In this document: piece after piece, positions 21,301-29,391 of the stretch
Position numbering within the stretch: the first letter of the stretch is position 1
Layout of the letters: every line of letters begins with the position of its first letter
Assembly: GCF_025947145.1 (NCBI RefSeq)
Contig: NZ_CP109999.1
Span: 3,162,001 to 3,226,000, forward strand
Source of the DNA: Flavobacterium sp. N1994
Lineage (GTDB): Bacteria > Bacteroidota > Bacteroidia > Flavobacteriales > Flavobacteriaceae
Direction: 5' to 3'
Length of the DNA: 64,000 bases
Made by a program: the position numbers and the translations under genes
Notes under the pieces: model-generated
What the model saw: only the letters and a program-made list of their open reading frames with translations
The model's database searches: none
What the model was told of the DNA's origin: nothing

Positions 21301-24300
21301 GTATTAGCTGCATTGTAATTAGTAATAGTTGTAAATCCATCAGCAGCGCAGGTTGGTGCTGTGGTTGATAGAGTAGGTACTACTGGAGTTGTTAGTTTAA
21401 TAAGATTGGTAAATGAAGCTGAAGCAACAGAAGTACATCCACCGTTGGTAGAAGTTATAGTATATGCCGTTCCAATAGTAGCTCCTGTTATGGTTCCACC
21501 CGCTCCGGCAGTTGGACCAGCAGGAGAGAAAGTATAGGTATTAGCAGCATTGTAATTAGTAATAGTTGTAAAACCATCAGCTATACAATTTGGAGCAGTA
21601 GTAGATACTGTTGGCACAGCAGGAGTAACCAACATCACGATATTAGTAAAGGAAGCCGAAGCTGCAGAAGTACATCCTCCGTTGGTAGAAGTTATAGTAT
21701 ACGCAGTTCCAATAGTTGCTCCGGTTATGGTTCCCCCAGCTCCGGCAGTTGGTCCAGAAGGTGTAAAGGTATAAGTATTAGCAGCATTGTAATTAGTAAT
21801 AGTTGTAAAACCATCAGCCGTACATGTTGGTGCTGTGGTGGATACTGTTGGTATAGGTTGAGTAACTAGTTTAATCAAATTAGTAAAGCTAGCGGATGCA
21901 GAAGTACAACCTCCGTTGGTAGCAGTTATAGTATAAGCTGTTCCAATAGTTGCCCCAGTTATGGCTCCACCAGCTCCAGCAGTTGGACCAGCAGGCGAGA
22001 AGGTATAGGTATTGGCAGCATTGTAATTGGTAATAGTTGTAAATCCATCTGCCGCACACGTTGGAGCAGTAGTAGATAATGCTGGCACAGCAGGAGTAAC
22101 CAACATCACAACATTAGTAAAGGAAGCAGAAGCTGCAGAAGTACACCCACCATTGGTAGAAGTTATCGTGTAAGCTGTTCCGATAGTAGCTCCGGTTATG
22201 GTTCCCCCCGCTCCAGCAGTTGGTCCGACAGGAGTGAAGATATAAGTATTGGCAGCATTGTAATTAGTAATAGTTGTAAAACCATCTGCCACGCATGTTG
22301 GAGCAGTAGTGGATACCGTTGGCACAGCAGGAGTAACCAACATCACAACATTAGTAAAGGAAGCAGAAGCTGCAGAAGTACACCCACCATTGGTTGCAGT
22401 TATAGTATATACCATTCCTATAGTAGCTCCGGTTATGGTTCCACCCGCTCCGGCAGTTGGACCAGTAGGAGAGAAAGTATAGGTATTAGCTGCATTGTAA
22501 TTAGTAATGATTGTAAATCCATCTGCAGCGCACGTTGGTGCAGTAGTGGATACCGTTGGCACAGCAGGAGTAACCAACATCACAACATTAGTAAAGGAAG
22601 CGGAGGCTGCAGAAGTACATCCACCATTGGTAGAAGTTATAGTATAAGCAGTTCCTATAGTAGCTCCTGTTATGGTTCCCCCCGCTCCAGCAGTTGGACC
22701 AGCAGGAGAGAAGGTATAGGTATTGGCAGCATTGTAATTAGTAATAGTTGTAAAACCATCAGCAGCACAGGTTGGTGCTGTGGTAGATACAGTCGGTATT
22801 GCTGGAGTAGTTAGTTTAATAAGATTAGTAAATGAAGCTGAAGCAACAGAAGTACATCCACCGTTGGTAGAAGTTATTGTATAGGCTGTTCCGATAGTAG
22901 CTCCAGTTATAGAGCCACCGACTCCAGCAGTTGGTCCAGCAGGAGAAAAGGCATAGGTATTGGCAGCATTATAATTAGTGATGGTTGTAAAACCATCGGC
23001 AGTGCAGGTTGGTGCTGTGGTTGATAGAGTAGGTACTACTGGAGTTGTTAGTTTAATAAGATTGGTAAATGAAGCAGAGGCAGCAGAAGTACACCCACCA
23101 TTGGTTGCAGTTATAGTATATACCATTCCTATAGTAGCTCCTGTTATGGTTCCCCCAGCTCCGGCAGTTGGTCCAGAAGGTGTAAAGGTATAAGTATTAG
23201 CAGCATTGTAATTGGTAATAGTTGTAAAACCATCGGCAGTGCAGGTTGGTGCTGTGGTGGATACTGTTGGTATAGGTTGAGTAACTAGTTTAATCAAATT
23301 AGTAAAGCTAGTGGATGCAGAAGTACAACCTCCGTTGGTAGAAGTTATAGTATAAGCCGTTCCGATAGCAGCTCCGGTTATGGTTCCCCCCGCTCCAGCA
23401 GTTGGACCAGTAGGAGAGAAGGTATAGGTATTAGCTGGGTTGTAATTGGTAATAGTTGTAAATCCATCTGCCGCACACGTTGGTGCTGTAGTTGATACCG
23501 TTGGCACAACAGGAGTAACCAACATCACAACATTAGTAAAAGAAGCAGAGGCTGCAGAAGTACATCCACCATTGGTAGAAGTTATAGTATACGCAGTTCC
23601 AATAGTAGCTCCGGTTATGGCTCCCCCCGCTCCAGCATTTGGTCCAGCAGGAGAGAAGGTATAGGTATTAGCTGCATTGTAATTAGTAATAGTTGTAAAT
23701 CCATCAGCAGCGCAGGTTGGTGCTGTGGTTGATAGAGTAGGTACTACTGGAGTTGTTAGTTTAATAAGATTGGTAAATGAAGCTGAAGCAACAGAAGTAC
23801 ATCCACCGTTGGTAGAAGTTATAGTATATGCCGTTCCAATAGTAGCTCCTGTTATGGTTCCACCCGCTCCGGCAGTTGGACCAGCAGGAGAGAAAGTATA
23901 GGTATTAGCTGCATTGTAATTAGTAATGATTGTAAATCCATCTGCAGCACAGGTTGGTGCTGTGGTAGATAGAGTAGGTACTATTGGAGTTGTTAGTTTA
24001 ATCAGATTGGTAAAAGAAGCAGAGGCTGCAGAAGTACACCCACCATTGGTAGAAGTTATCGTGTAAGCTGTTCCGATAGTAGCTCCGGTTATGGTTCCCC
24101 CAGCTCCGGCACTTGGTCCAGCAGGAGAGAAAGTATAGGTATTAGCAGCATTGTAATTAGTAATAGTTGTAAAACCATCGGCAGTGCAGGTTGGTGCTGT
24201 GGTGGATACTGTTGGTATAGGTTGAGTAACTAGTTTAATCAAATTAGTAAAGCTAGTGGATGCAGAAGTACAACCTCCGTTGGTAGAAGTTATAGTATAA

Positions 24301-27300
24301 GCCGTTCCGATAGCAGCTCCGGTTATGGTTCCCCCCGCTCCAGCAGTTGGACCAGTAGGAGAGAAGGTATAGGTATTAGCTGGGTTGTAATTGGTAATAG
24401 TTGTAAATCCATCTGCCGCACACGTTGGTGCTGTAGTTGATACCGTTGGCACAGCAGGAGTAACCAACATCACAACATTAGTAAAAGAAGCAGAGGCTGC
24501 AGAAGTACATCCACCATTGGTAGAAGTTATAGTATACGCAGTTCCAATAGTAGCTCCGGTTATGGCTCCCCCCGCTCCAGCATTTGGTCCAGCAGGAGAG
24601 AAGGTATAGGTATTAGCTGCATTGTAATTAGTAATAGTTGTAAATCCATCAGCAGCGCAGGTTGGTGCTATAGTTAAAATAGTTGGATTTAGAACAGAAC
24701 TAATAGTTACCGATGTAGTAGCAGTTAAAGCTGCACAACCACCAGCGGCAGCAATGGTGTAGGTAACCGTGTAAGTATTTGGAGTTGAAGTCGAAGGAGT
24801 AATGGCACCAGTAGCAGGATTAATGGAAAGTCCCGCAGGAGCAGTATATACTCCACCAGTATAAGTACCAGTTCCTGTTAGAGTAACACTTTGAGCAGTA
24901 GCTACCGAATTACAAAACGGAGCTCCAGCATAACTGATAGTAGCTGTTGGAACCGCATTCACAACAACAGCAACAACATCACTTGTTACGGTTCCACATG
25001 TTCCTGATGTAATTATAACATAATAATACATTGTATTAGCAACATTAATTGGAGGAGTATAGGTTGATGAAGTGGCAAGCGGTATTAATGTTCCGCCTAT
25101 AGTGCTATTAATAGTATTACTATACCACTGATACGTAAGTCCTCCACCACTAGCTGTAACACTAAGTGGGGTTGAAGTGCCGTTTGTACAAACTGCTGGG
25201 GGAGAAACTGGCTGAGTTATAATCGTTGGGATTACAGAAGCTACTGTAATTGTTGTTGATACGGTTGTTGTACAGCCGCAAGAATTTGTAGCTGTTAAAG
25301 TATAGGTTGTTGTGCTTGTTGGGCATGCTTGAGGATTTAAAACATTAGTAGCAGACAATCCGGTTGAAGGCGACCAGCTATAGGTGAACGTATTTTGATT
25401 AGTGAAAGTAATACTCCAACCAGAAATGGTACCTGCATCACCTGCTGCATCGTCCCCTACCCATAAAGTCCATGCTCCATTAATTGGAGTTCCATTAAAA
25501 ACAGAAAAACCTCCAGCTCCATCAGGGGCATAAGTCCCAGAAAACGGAGCAGTATTATTTCCACCTGAACCAATGACATTAGCAGCAGTTGTAGAAAAAC
25601 AGGTATTTGTATAGTTGTTACCTGCACCGCCATGATCCTGACTTAATGATAGAATTGAACCATTAGGCGCCTGTAAGAAAATGTTTAAATCAGAATCATA
25701 TGTATGATTAATATTTAAACAAACTGTAAGTGGTTGTCCTGTTGTCCAGGTACTACCGCAAAAACCAGAAATATTATTGATTGATGATGCCCATGAACCA
25801 GTATTAAATTGTCCTGTATTTGTACCAGTAATGCCTCCATCAGGGATAGCATTACAAAACGAATTTGTAAATGTAGAAACTCCAGACGGAACGCTAGATG
25901 TTACCGTTCCAACAAGATTAACACAGCTTCCAGGACAAATGGAAGTATTGGTTGGCGATACCGTTACAACAGGCGATGGTATTGTAGTAAATGTTTTTGT
26001 AAAATTATAAACACAGCCACTTGCGTCTGTAACTGATAATGAAACAGTTTGTCCATTGGTTAATCCAGATACGGTGACAATTCCTCCAGATGTAGCTGTT
26101 GTATTACTTAGTGTGCCCGAACCAGTATTAGTAATTGTATAAAGCCCCGGTAAAAATTGAGGATAACCCCCATTAATTTCTATCGACATACTTCCCGAAC
26201 AACTACCAATCACGTTGAATGTAATTGGATTCATATAGGTAACACTAATGGAAGGGCCTATATCAAAACAAAAATCACCATTATTGTCATGATTAGGTAA
26301 ATCAACTGCATCTCCTGTAATTGGGACGAATACTAAAGTATTGGTTGGCGAATTTGGAGAGGCATACCCAGCTACAGCATCAAGATTAAGAATAGCAGAA
26401 CAAGCTCCCCCAGAATTGGTATTCAATCCTCCGGTGCTGGTGCCTGGAAAATTTGCCCCAGTCCAATAATACCCAGTCCAATTGGGATCTAAATCAGGGT
26501 CTGGAACTGAAGGTCCTTGACTATTGTATATTGCATACATAAGTCCTGCTATACAAGTTGCACATCCTGGAGTTGGCAGTGTAAAGTCGTTATTGGTAGC
26601 AATATTTACACTCCCACCAGGACAAAGTGCTACTTGAATATTTCCGTTTGCCAATGTTGATTTTACCCCACCGTTTGTCAGTGTAACATTGACCGTGCCT
26701 GCGTTGGCACCGCAACAGGTTGGTTCATTAAAAGTTGCTGGAGTTATTATAGGTGCGCCTGCTGCAGAATAAACTGCAGTAACTGTACAACTACCCCCAT
26801 TACCAGAAGAAGCAGGCAAAGACCAATTCAGTGGACTAGTAAAAGGTGCGGTAAAAACAACTGAACCTCCACAAGAATTTGTAATGGTAAGTGTTCCCGT
26901 TGTTGGTAAACACCCAGTAGTTAAAGTGCCAGAAAGTACATACTGATTACTGCCATTACAAATACCAGGTGAAACAGTTAATGAATTACAACTAGGGGCA
27001 GTATATGTTGTAGGTAATATTGTTGGCGCGCCTGCTGCTGAAAAAAAAGCAGTCACATTACAAGAACCGCCATTACCACAAATATTGGGAATAGAATAAG
27101 TAATTGGTGTGTTGAATGGTGCATTAATTACCTGTGATCCACCACATGAATTAGTAATAGTAAGATTTCCAGATATAGGAGGTGCAGGAACATTAATTGA
27201 GCCCGTTAGTGTAAAATTTCCTCCTGAACAAGTACTGGGAACTGCTGTAACAATATTACAGTTTGTTGTTCCTGCGCCTGGCATAGAGGCGTTTGTTTGA

Positions 27301-28232
27301 GAAAAGTTAATTACCCCTGGCAGATCGGAAAAATTAGTTATTAGCACCATATAATATTGCCCTGCTTGTGCATTTGGTATGGATGCGGTTTCTACTGCAG
27401 CTGTAGAATAACTACAACTTACAATGTTATTTGCAGCAAGCCCGCTACACATTGCTGCTTGACTAGCAAATGGACCCCAAATTATATAGTCTACATCTAT
27501 ACCCACTCCTGTACTTGTCTGTTGTGAAATGTTGAACGTAATAGGTCCTGTATTGGCAATGTTCATAAAATAGTAAGCCGGATTAGGGCTTGAACCCAAA
27601 CAACCATAAATTGGATTGTATCCGGAACTTGTACTAAACAAACCTTGTCCAACTGATGCAACATTTGTTGTATTGCAATAATCATAGGATACTCCTGTAC
27701 AAAAACCATCAGCTGATGCACATGAACTATTATTAGTTGATGTAGTACAAGGAACACCTGCTTTTACACATATAGAAAAAGTTCCATTGTTATCGTTTCC
27801 ATATTCCCATACTCTGATATATACAGTTGCTCCTGGTGTTAACCCCGTCTGACTAATTGAAGGCATAAGGCCATTGCTGCTCCCATCATCATCACATGCA
27901 ATAAGATTGTTAAGATTGTTACAATTGGGTCCAGAATATAAAGCCATCCCTCCATCTGTCATTGTGCCGACATTTGTATCAATAATTAGAATTCCACTAG
28001 CGGGAACAACAGCGCTAAACCATACATCGCCACCCAAATAATTTGCACATCCAGGAGTAAGTATTCCACTAGATGCAGTAGCAGCAGTATTAGTATATTG
28101 TGAATAATTACAGGTAGTCCCAACAGTTAATGGTATAGCATTGCATGGGTCATCATTGCCCGGAGCTGGAGCCGCTGCCTGAGTTATAAGTCCAGAAAAC
28201 GATAACAATATTATAAGTAAAAATCTATACAT
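12315..28232 (-). CDS. giant repeat-rich secreted adhesin-like protein with T9SS type B sorting domain
   Basis: 5305 residues. Order: signal peptide (1-20); a Cys-rich N-terminal beta domain; Ig/PKD-like segments; a proprotein-convertase P-like domain (about 790-945, ending GWSITF); further Ig-like segments; 38 near-identical ~79-residue repeats (about 1180-4167); nine ~90-residue modules each opening with CDxNxDGxxxFDLT-like Asp-rich motifs (about 4175-5100); and a C-terminal CHU_C/gliding-motility domain (YFTPNGDGYHDTW through DRYGKLLKQL, 5219-5305). Each repeat has two Cys (APTC and NGGC), probably one disulfide. The C-terminus directs type IX export and surface attachment. Size and plan recall SprB-like gliding adhesins, but identity is not proven. 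No stop interrupts the frame. Confidence 0.85.
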   Translation of the reverse strand: MYRFLLIILLSFSGLITQAAAPAPGNDDPCNAIPLTVGTTCNYSQYTNTAATASSGILTPGCANYLGGDVWFSAVVPASGILIIDTNVGTMTDGGMALYSGPNCNNLNNLIACDDDGSSNGLMPSISQTGLTPGATVYIRVWEYGNDNNGTFSICVKAGVPCTTSTNNSSCASADGFCTGVSYDYCNTTNVASVGQGLFSTSSGYNPIYGCLGSSPNPAYYFMNIANTGPITFNISQQTSTGVGIDVDYIIWGPFASQAAMCSGLAANNIVSCSYSTAAVETASIPNAQAGQYYMVLITNFSDLPGVINFSQTNASMPGAGTTNCNIVTAVPSTCSGGNFTLTGSINVPAPPISGNLTITNSCGGSQVINAPFNTPITYSIPNICGNGGSCNVTAFFSAAGAPTILPTTYTAPSCNSLTVSPGICNGSNQYVLSGTLTTGCLPTTGTLTITNSCGGSVVFTAPFTSPLNWSLPASSGNGGSCTVTAVYSAAGAPIITPATFNEPTCCGANAGTVNVTLTNGGVKSTLANGNIQVALCPGGSVNIATNNDFTLPTPGCATCIAGLMYAIYNSQGPSVPDPDLDPNWTGYYWTGANFPGTSTGGLNTNSGGACSAILNLDAVAGYASPNSPTNTLVFVPITGDAVDLPNHDNNGDFCFDIGPSISVTYMNPITFNVIGSCSGSMSIEINGGYPQFLPGLYTITNTGSGTLSNTTATSGGIVTVSGLTNGQTVSLSVTDASGCVYNFTKTFTTIPSPVVTVSPTNTSICPGSCVNLVGTVTSSVPSGVSTFTNSFCNAIPDGGITGTNTGQFNTGSWASSINNISGFCGSTWTTGQPLTVCLNINHTYDSDLNIFLQAPNGSILSLSQDHGGAGNNYTNTCFSTTAANVIGSGGNNTAPFSGTYAPDGAGGFSVFNGTPINGAWTLWVGDDAAGDAGTISGWSITFTNQNTFTYSWSPSTGLSATNVLNPQACPTSTTTYTLTATNSCGCTTTVSTTITVASVIPTIITQPVSPPAVCTNGTSTPLSVTASGGGLTYQWYSNTINSTIGGTLIPLATSSTYTPPINVANTMYYYVIITSGTCGTVTSDVVAVVVNAVPTATISYAGAPFCNSVATAQSVTLTGTGTYTGGVYTAPAGLSINPATGAITPSTSTPNTYTVTYTIAAAGGCAALTATTSVTISSVLNPTILTIAPTCAADGFTTITNYNAANTYTFSPAGPNAGAGGAITGATIGTAYTITSTNGGCTSAASASFTNVVMLVTPAVPTVSTTAPTCAADGFTTITNYNPANTYTFSPTGPTAGAGGTITGAAIGTAYTITSTNGGCTSASTSFTNLIKLVTQPIPTVSTTAPTCTADGFTTITNYNAANTYTFSPAGPSAGAGGTITGATIGTAYTITSTNGGCTSAASASFTNLIKLTTPIVPTLSTTAPTCAADGFTIITNYNAANTYTFSPAGPTAGAGGTITGATIGTAYTITSTNGGCTSVASASFTNLIKLTTPVVPTLSTTAPTCAADGFTTITNYNAANTYTFSPAGPNAGAGGAITGATIGTAYTITSTNGGCTSAASASFTNVVMLVTPVVPTVSTTAPTCAADGFTTITNYNPANTYTFSPTGPTAGAGGTITGAAIGTAYTITSTNGGCTSASTSFTNLIKLVTQPIPTVSTTAPTCTADGFTTITNYNAANTYTFTPSGPTAGAGGTITGATIGMVYTITATNGGCTSAASASFTNLIKLTTPVVPTLSTTAPTCTADGFTTITNYNAANTYAFSPAGPTAGVGGSITGATIGTAYTITSTNGGCTSVASASFTNLIKLTTPAIPTVSTTAPTCAADGFTTITNYNAANTYTFSPAGPTAGAGGTITGATIGTAYTITSTNGGCTSAASASFTNVVMLVTPAVPTVSTTAPTCAADGFTIITNYNAANTYTFSPTGPTAGAGGTITGATIGMVYTITATNGGCTSAASASFTNVVMLVTPAVPTVSTTAPTCVADGFTTITNYNAANTYIFTPVGPTAGAGGTITGATIGTAYTITSTNGGCTSAASASFTNVVMLVTPAVPALSTTAPTCAADGFTTITNYNAANTYTFSPAGPTAGAGGAITGATIGTAYTITATNGGCTSASASFTNLIKLVTQPIPTVSTTAPTCTADGFTTITNYNAANTYTFTPSGPTAGAGGTITGATIGTAYTITSTNGGCTSAASASFTNIVMLVTPAVPTVSTTAPNCIADGFTTITNYNAANTYTFSPAGPTAGAGGTITGATIGTAYTITSTNGGCTSVASASFTNLIKLTTPVVPTLSTTAPTCAADGFTTITNYNAANTYTFSPAGPNAGAGGAITGATIGTAYTITSTNGGCTSAASASFTNVVMLVTPAVPTLSTTAPNCIADGFTTITNYNAANTYTFSPSGLTAGAGGTITGATIGTAYTITSTNGGCTSAASASFTNLIKLVTPAVPTVSTTAPTCVADGFTTITNYNAANTYTFSPAGPTAGAGGNITGATIGTAYTITSTNGGCTSASTSFTNLIKLVTQPIPTVSTTAPTCTADGFTTITNYNAANTYTFSPAGPSAGAGGTITGATIGTAYTITSTNGGCTSAASASFTNLIKLTTPIVPTLSTTAPTCSADGFTIITNYNAANTYTFSPTGPTAGAGGTITGATIGTAYTITSTNGGCTSAASASFTNVVMLVTPAVPKVSTTAPTCVADGFTTITNYNAANTYIFTPVGPTAGAGGTITGATIGTAYTITSTNGGCTSAASASFTNVVMLVTPAVPALSTTAPNCIADGFTTITNYNAANTYAFSPAGPTAGAGGNITGATIGTAYTITSTNGGCTSASTSFTNLIKLVTQPIPTVSTTAPTCTADGFTTITNYNAANTYTFTPSGPSAGAGGTITGATIGTAYTITSTNGGCTSAASASFTNVVMLVTPAVPTVSTTAPTCVADGFTTITNYNAANTYIFTPVGPTAGAGGTITGAVLGTAYTITSTIGGCTSVASASFTNLIKLTTPAIPTVSTTAPTCAADGFTTITNYNAANTYTFSPAGPTAGAGGTITGATIGTAYTITSTNGGCTSAASASFTNVVMLVTPAVPTVSTTAPTCAADGFTTITNYNPANTYTFSPTGPTAGAGGTITGAAIGTAYTITSTNAGCTSASASFTNLIKLVTQPIPTVSTTAPTCAADGFTTITNYNPANTYTFSPAGPTAGAGGTITGATIGTAYTITSTNGGCTSATSASFTNLIKLVTPAVPTVSTTAPTCVADGFTTITNYNAANTYAFSPAGPTAGAGGTITGAAIGTAYTITSTNGGCTSASTSFTNLIKLVTQPIPTVSTTAPTCTADGFTTITNYNAANTYTFTPSGPTAGAGGTITGATIGMVYTITATNGGCTSAASASFTNLIKLTTPVVPTLSTTAPTCTADGFTTITNYNAANTYAFSPAGPTAGVGGSITGATIGTAYTITSTNGGCTSVASASFTNLIKLTTPAIPTVSTTAPTCAADGFTTITNYNAANTYTFSPAGPTAGAGGTITGATIGTAYTITSTNGGCTSAASASFTNVVMLVTPAVPTVSTTAPTCAADGFTIITNYNAANTYTFSPTGPTAGAGGTITGATIGMVYTITATNGGCTSAASASFTNVVMLVTPAVPTVSTTAPTCVADGFTTITNYNAANTYIFTPVGPTAGAGGTITGATIGTAYTITSTNGGCTSAASASFTNVVMLVTPAVPAVSTTAPNCIADGFTTITNYNAANTYAFSPAGPTAGVGGSITGATIGTAYTITSTNGGCTSVASASFTNLIKLTTPAIPTVSTTAPTCTADGFTTITNYNAANTYTFSPAGPTAGAGGNITGATIGTAYTITSTNGGCTSASASFTNLIKLVTQPIPTVSTTAPTCTADGFTTITNYNAANTYTFTPSGPTAGAGGTITGATIGTAYTITSTNGGCTSAASASFTNVVMLVTPAVPALSTTAPTCAADGFTTITNYNAANTYTFSPAGPTAGAGGAITGATIGTAYTITSTNGGCTSAASASFTNIVMLVTPAVPAVSTTAPNCIADGFTTITNYNAANTYAFSPAGPTAGVGGSITGATIGTAYTITSTNGGCTSVASASFTNLIKLTTPAIPTVSTTAPTCTADGFTTITNYNAANTYTFSPAGPTAGAGGNITGATIGTAYTITSTNGGCTSVASALFINAPHLLNILTTTLSPLYYCDPNNDGFGFFDLTQVTPLITGGNPYSVSFHETITDAQIHGTTIPNPSNYYNIHINSQTIYIRVELTGSSSCYQIITLDLIVNPTPEATEPADYHVCDTNNDGFASFDLTTVSSEVFGSINQSTNSISYYTSLTNSETETNPIGNLTNFINQTINTQTIWIRIENNATGCSDIVTLQLFVDPLPLTTQPNYPAYTLCDVSLPLSFEQFDLGSKINTILLGQSGMNVTFHFSQADALADVNPLPLLYTNAIPFVQTLWIRVENAITGCFVLSTMDIRVEPLPSPIPQSQPYTICDGNQDGFGSFNLNSLTAAILQGANYTITYHETINDAQLGNNPLVSPYNNINPFVQFIYASAIDNVNGCRSIIPIELHVEPQPLMPISIAPLIQCDQDNNPQNGAMLFDLTQIDAVVLGAQTSSPTNFTVTYYISQADAIVGTAPIIQSTHYVGSNHQIIWVRVENNLSGCFAVGSFELLVNPPLLLITPAPLSICDSDANPNDQHTVFDLTVKNFEITQGLPNMTVTYYPSYPVTASSAPIPNPTTYTNVSPAVQTLGVMVTNPQGCRSYISLDIRVLPIPVPNTTGIRPLTPQCDVNNTGDMMEIFNLTLNASHILNGDPTLTLHYYPSQNDALAGTNQILNPTAALVGQNVWIRVENTRVDYLGHKCFVLVEQPLTVNPLPATIPNSIVQNCDDDTDGQTAFDLTAITSSFYNNPNFTVTYYTTANNAQLGINPISYPTTYLNATNPQIIYIRVVNNITGCVNYNGQFTLTVNPKPTATAPANFATCDTDGTNDGFFALDLSTYINGVIGTQVGVSTTFYDTQNDAIQGVNSITNLSNYQTYTHTIWIRVENTSTGCYQLVTFNNTVEPLAEPNITSPSDTICVEYGTHTLLSGLILNSGITNPNYTFAWSLGGTAIPSATNSTYTIAAAAPGDYTVIATSTSSLACVSDVSNTFTVIQSGPPQADSPAYTVSNAFDDNQTITINVLGFGVYEYSLDDGPFQSSNIFEYATLGEHTITIRDVKGNTSCGEIVISGVQTINYPHYFTPNGDGYHDTWNVIGLENQHNARLYIFDRYGKLLKQLSTDGPGWDGTYNGYMLPSTDYWFKVEYLEQSNWKEFKSHFSLKR
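17117..18443 (-). repeat. higher-order duplication block, copy A
   Basis: About 1327 bp that matches 22079-23405 base for base in every line compared, offset 4962 bp (21 repeat units). It covers units 28-32 counted from the N-terminus. The identity ends at 18444 (T versus A in copy B). Confidence 0.8.
22079..23405 (-). repeat. higher-order duplication block, copy B
   Basis: Partner of 17117-18443; units 7-11 of the adhesin repeat array. Flanks diverge on both sides, so this is a bounded segmental copy. Confidence 0.8.
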
Positions 28233-28334
28233 AGTTATTAACTTAACCCGAGGGGTGAAATTAGTTTTATAATCAATTTATAGTTGTTTGGCACACTGAA
28301 CTTGTGCAAGTGCCCTATTTAAAATCATTCCTCT

Positions 28335-28796
28335 CTACTCCGTTTTTAAATTTCGCAAGTAGGCATCACGATCAATAGGTTTGTCATTTTCAATGTAAAA
28401 TTCAGTAGGGGATACTTTTTGATTTGAGAGAAGGGGCGCTTGTGAGAAGTTACTATCAGTAATTCCCGTAATTATAAATTTGTCTTTTATTGTAATTTCA
28501 AATGTTAAAACTCCTTTAGTGTAAAGATCAGAATAACTGTAAGTCTCTATTACGATATTATCTCCATCTTGAGCTTTTTGATAAGCCGATTGTATACTTA
28601 ATTTTGGGCTAGTTGGTGAAATACCATCATTATTGTTATTTCCAATAGCAGTTGTATAAGTATCCCCTTTAAGGGAATCATCATTAACATAAAATGTTGT
28701 AGCGCTTGTTTTTTGAACAAAAAGCAATACCAATCCAACTATAAAATAATGGAACTCTATCTTTTTTACAAAAAGAGAAAGTAATGGTTTTGGCAT
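28335..28796 (-). CDS. short exported protein resembling the N-terminus of a beta-helix surface protein (possibly truncated)
   Basis: 153 residues: signal-like segment (about 14-32), then TTFYVNDDSLKGDTYTTA and NNNNDGISPTSPKLSIQSAYQKAQDGDNIVIE, which resemble the opening of flavobacterial pectate-lyase-like/DUF1565 surface proteins that usually run for many hundreds of residues. Here the frame stops early and has no sorting domain. It may be a remnant of a longer gene or a small exported protein in its own right. It is directly upstream of the giant adhesin in the same orientation. Confidence 0.45.
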   Translation of the reverse strand: MPKPLLSLFVKKIEFHYFIVGLVLLFVQKTSATTFYVNDDSLKGDTYTTAIGNNNNDGISPTSPKLSIQSAYQKAQDGDNIVIETYSYSDLYTKGVLTFEITIKDKFIITGITDSNFSQAPLLSNQKVSPTEFYIENDKPIDRDAYLRNLKTE

Positions 28797-29391
28797 GCTT
28801 AACAGTTGTTAATGTTATCTTAATCAAATGTAATTAATAGATTGTAAAAAGCAAATAAAAGAGGAATTATATCTATAATTTTTGTGTATAATTCCCAAAC
28901 TCCCTATTAAAACAAAAAAAATTAACTAATATACTACAAAGTACATAAAACTATACAAATTGTTGTCTAAGCTTTATATGATTTAGCGTCAACTATTGTG
29001 TTATTTTAAATTAAACAATTTAGTTGTTGTAAAACCCTATTATACTTCTTTACAAAAGAGTAAATTAGACTAAAAATTTGATAATGTAGAATTTATTCTA
29101 CACCAATATTCATAATGTACTACGTTGTTTTTTCTTTAAGAATGCTAAATTTGCTGAGTATTTCTCTACTTAAATTATAGCTAGAAGAAATAATCTAATG
29201 AATTTATTTCATCAGATAAAATTAAAAGAAAACCCCAAATCTCTTTTAACATTATAGCATTTGTAATTGAAAGTTAGGACACTACACTCAATTAGTTCTA
29301 TGGTGATTTTTTTATTTTATAATCTAAGTTATTTTTTATTTTGGCCTATATGTTTTGTCTCAATTAAAAAATAACAACAAATTTCATTTAT
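28797..29391. other. AT-rich intergenic region, 595 bp
   Basis: No credible coding frame. It holds the palindromic operator and -7 box at 29085-29153 described separately; the ~230 bases between that promoter and the kinase gene show no further gene or strong hairpin. Confidence 0.6.
29085..29153 (+). promoter_or_regulatory. operator TGTAGAA-N4-TTCTACA with -7 box, copy 1
   Basis: Perfect inverted repeat TGTAGAATTTATTCTACA at 29085-29102; a degenerate half-site TACTACG 22 bp further on (29118-29124); -7 box TAAATTTG at 29146-29153. Distance from palindrome centre to last G of the -7 box is 59.5 bp, identical to copy 2. The transcript would run toward the kinase gene at 29392 with a ~230-nt leader. 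Confidence 0.65.

Larger units (their letters stand above)
15730..24693 (-). repeat. 38 tandem in-frame repeats of about 234-237 bp
   Basis: I counted 38 copies of the ADGF motif in the adhesin, one per repeat. Units are 78 or 79 codons; the shorter form lacks one residue in the CTSASxSF part and is always followed by LIKLVTQPIP. Units fall into sub-types (ends VVMLVTPAVP, LIKLTTPxxP, LIKLVTQPIP) arranged in recurring order, which shows block duplication rather than only single-unit gain. Confidence 0.95.

Noticed and set aside
16357..24609. Several 71-72 codon plus-strand frames inside the adhesin repeats
   Set aside because: They recur with the repeat and lie antisense to a fully open 5305-codon frame; they are shadows.
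15730..24693. Regular repeats that might suggest a CRISPR array
   Set aside because: The unit is about 236 bp, in frame, with no short repeat plus unique spacer pattern and no cas genes.
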